Shown here: piece by piece, positions 5,626-6,246 of the stretch
Numbering within the stretch: position 1 is the first letter of the stretch
Layout: each line of letters opens with the position of its first letter
Assembly: GCA_005792865.1 (NCBI GenBank)
Contig: SXQR01000092.1
Span: 1 to 6,246 of the forward strand
Length of the DNA stretch: 6,246 nucleotides
DNA from: Flavobacterium sp.
GTDB lineage: Bacteria; Bacteroidota; Bacteroidia; Flavobacteriales; Flavobacteriaceae
Direction: 5' to 3'
The notes under the pieces: generated by a model
Database searches by the model: none
Seen by the model: only the letters and a program-made list of their open reading frames with translations
What the model was told of the DNA's origin: nothing
Made by a program: the position numbers and the translations under genes

Positions 5626-5644
5626 TTATCGATCTGCCCGATAA
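5626..5644. promoter_or_regulatory. LysR-type regulator box, probable OxyR site between dps and oxyR
   Basis: TTATCG (5626-5631) and CGATAA (5639-5644) form a perfect 6-base inverted repeat with a 7-base spacer. Inside it is ATC-N9-GAT (5628-5642), a classic LysR-family box, and the tetramers ATCG-N7-CGAT have the same geometry as the E. coli OxyR half-sites ATAG-N7-CTAT. It covers the position just upstream of the likely dps -7 box and lies upstream of the oxyR -7 box. That fits activation of dps and autoregulation of oxyR. Confidence 0.65.
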
Positions 5645-5673
5645 TAAAAGGCTATTGTTTTCCTATTTTTATC
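5640..5673 (+). promoter_or_regulatory. oxyR promoter region with second imperfect inverted repeat
   Basis: GATAATAAAAGG (5640-5651) and CCTATTTTTATC (5662-5673) are inverted with 10 of 12 positions matching. CTAT also recurs at 5652-5655 and 5663-5666, 11 bases apart. TATTTTTA (5664-5671) is a near match to the TAnnTTTG box and lies 14 bases before the oxyR ATG; no -33 box is seen. A protein bound here would cover the oxyR promoter. Confidence 0.4.
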
Positions 5674-5685
5674 ACAAAAAAATCG

Positions 5686-6246
5686 ATGACGATCACCCAG
5701 CTTCAATACGTCCTGGCAGTAGCCGAACACCGCAATTTCACGCTTGCCGCCGAGAAGAGTTTCGTGACGCAGCCGACGCTGAGCATGCAGATCCAGAAGG
5801 TGGAAGAGGAATTGGGCGTGCAGATCTTTGACCGGAGCAAGAAGCCGATCCAGCTCACCGAGATCGGGCAGAAGATTGTCAGCCAGGCCAAGAACATTGT
5901 CAATGAGGCCGACCGGATCCGCGACATCGTGGACCAGCAGAAGGGTTTTATCGGTGGTGAATTTCGTCTGGGCATCATTCCCACCGTCATGCCGACGCTC
6001 CTGCCGATGTTCCTTACCAACTTCATCAAAAAGTATCCGAAGGTCCAGCTGATCATCGAGGAACTCAACACCCAGGAAATCATCACGCGTCTTAAGAACG
6101 GCCACCTGGATGCCGCAATCGCCGCGACGCCGCTTGCCGAAGAAAAGATAAAGGAAATCGTCCTGTACTATGAACCGTTCGTGGCCTATCTCCCGAAGGG
6201 CCACGAACATTTTGGAAAAAAGGAGCTCGATGTGGATGACCTCAAC
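5686..6246 (+). CDS. oxyR: OxyR-type LysR family peroxide-responsive regulator, 5' part only
   Basis: The 187 residues visible align without gaps to the start of E. coli OxyR and run off the window end without a stop. Residues 1-60 are the winged helix-turn-helix: ITQLQYVLAVAEHRNFTLAA, then SFVTQPTLSMQIQKVEEELG with the recognition helix, and FDRSKKPIQLTEIG. A linker helix to about 85 follows, then the effector domain, with GIIPTVMPTLLPMF at 96-109. T100 falls on the Thr100 that contacts peroxide in E. coli OxyR. The redox cysteines (C199 and C208 in E. coli) would begin about 12 residues beyond the window, so the sensing mechanism cannot be confirmed here. Full-length family members have about 305-315 residues. 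The gene is divergent from dps, a classical OxyR target. LysR membership is certain and the OxyR subtype very likely. Confidence 0.92.
   Translation, partial: MTITQLQYVLAVAEHRNFTLAAEKSFVTQPTLSMQIQKVEEELGVQIFDRSKKPIQLTEIGQKIVSQAKNIVNEADRIRDIVDQQKGFIGGEFRLGIIPTVMPTLLPMFLTNFIKKYPKVQLIIEELNTQEIITRLKNGHLDAAIAATPLAEEKIKEIVLYYEPFVAYLPKGHEHFGKKELDVDDLN

Noticed and set aside
5626..6210. A 194-codon open frame on the minus strand opposite oxyR
   Set aside because: The plus strand encodes an unmistakable OxyR N-terminus with a promoter; the reverse frame shows no domain and would run through the dps regulatory region.
605..6246. Horizontal transfer or a novel defence-type system in the window
   Set aside because: No integrase, transposase, tRNA, terminal repeats or shift in base composition was seen, and all larger genes are recognisable core physiology.

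Overview
The window reads as chromosomal DNA of a member of the Bacteroidota, most likely a flavobacterium with an unusually GC-balanced genome. The evidence is threefold: recurring promoter boxes of the Bacteroidota type (TAnnTTTG, sometimes with TTTG 19 bases upstream), starts that lack Shine-Dalgarno sequences and often follow very short leaders, and gene families typical of that group (DUF4142 lipoprotein, lipoprotein SodC with a CIGC motif, LETM1-related protein). The genus cannot be decided from this stretch.

Layout. Bases 1-401 hold the 5' part of a DUF4142 lipoprotein gene on the minus strand, cut by the window edge. A 203-base AT-rich divergent region (402-604) carries two candidate promoters, a 12-base direct repeat and a small inverted repeat. 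On the plus strand follow sodC (605-1132, Cu/Zn superoxide dismutase lipoprotein) and a LETM1-related protein (1162-2358). These converge on a minus-strand unit and meet it at a compact terminator hairpin (2357-2381). The minus-strand unit is, in transcription order, dps (5582-5103), a small membrane-anchored protein (5029-4751), a SulP anion transporter (4691-3045) and a beta-carbonic anhydrase (3018-2383). At the right end oxyR (from 5686) starts divergently from dps and runs off the window before its peroxide-sensing cysteines.

How it fits together. Two themes share the window. One is oxidative stress: SodC removes superoxide in the cell envelope, Dps removes iron and peroxide in the cytoplasm, and OxyR is the expected peroxide-responsive regulator. 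A textbook LysR-type box sits between dps and oxyR. The other is inorganic carbon handling: a SulP transporter followed 26 bases later by carbonic anhydrase suggests bicarbonate uptake coupled to CO2/HCO3- interconversion. The LETM1-related protein may belong to ion or envelope physiology, but its role is not known from sequence.

No mobile element, CRISPR array, tRNA or rRNA gene was seen. The gene content is mostly recognisable core physiology. The most interesting parts are regulatory: the oxyR-dps intergenic region, and the overlapping promoter and terminator between dps and the small gene.
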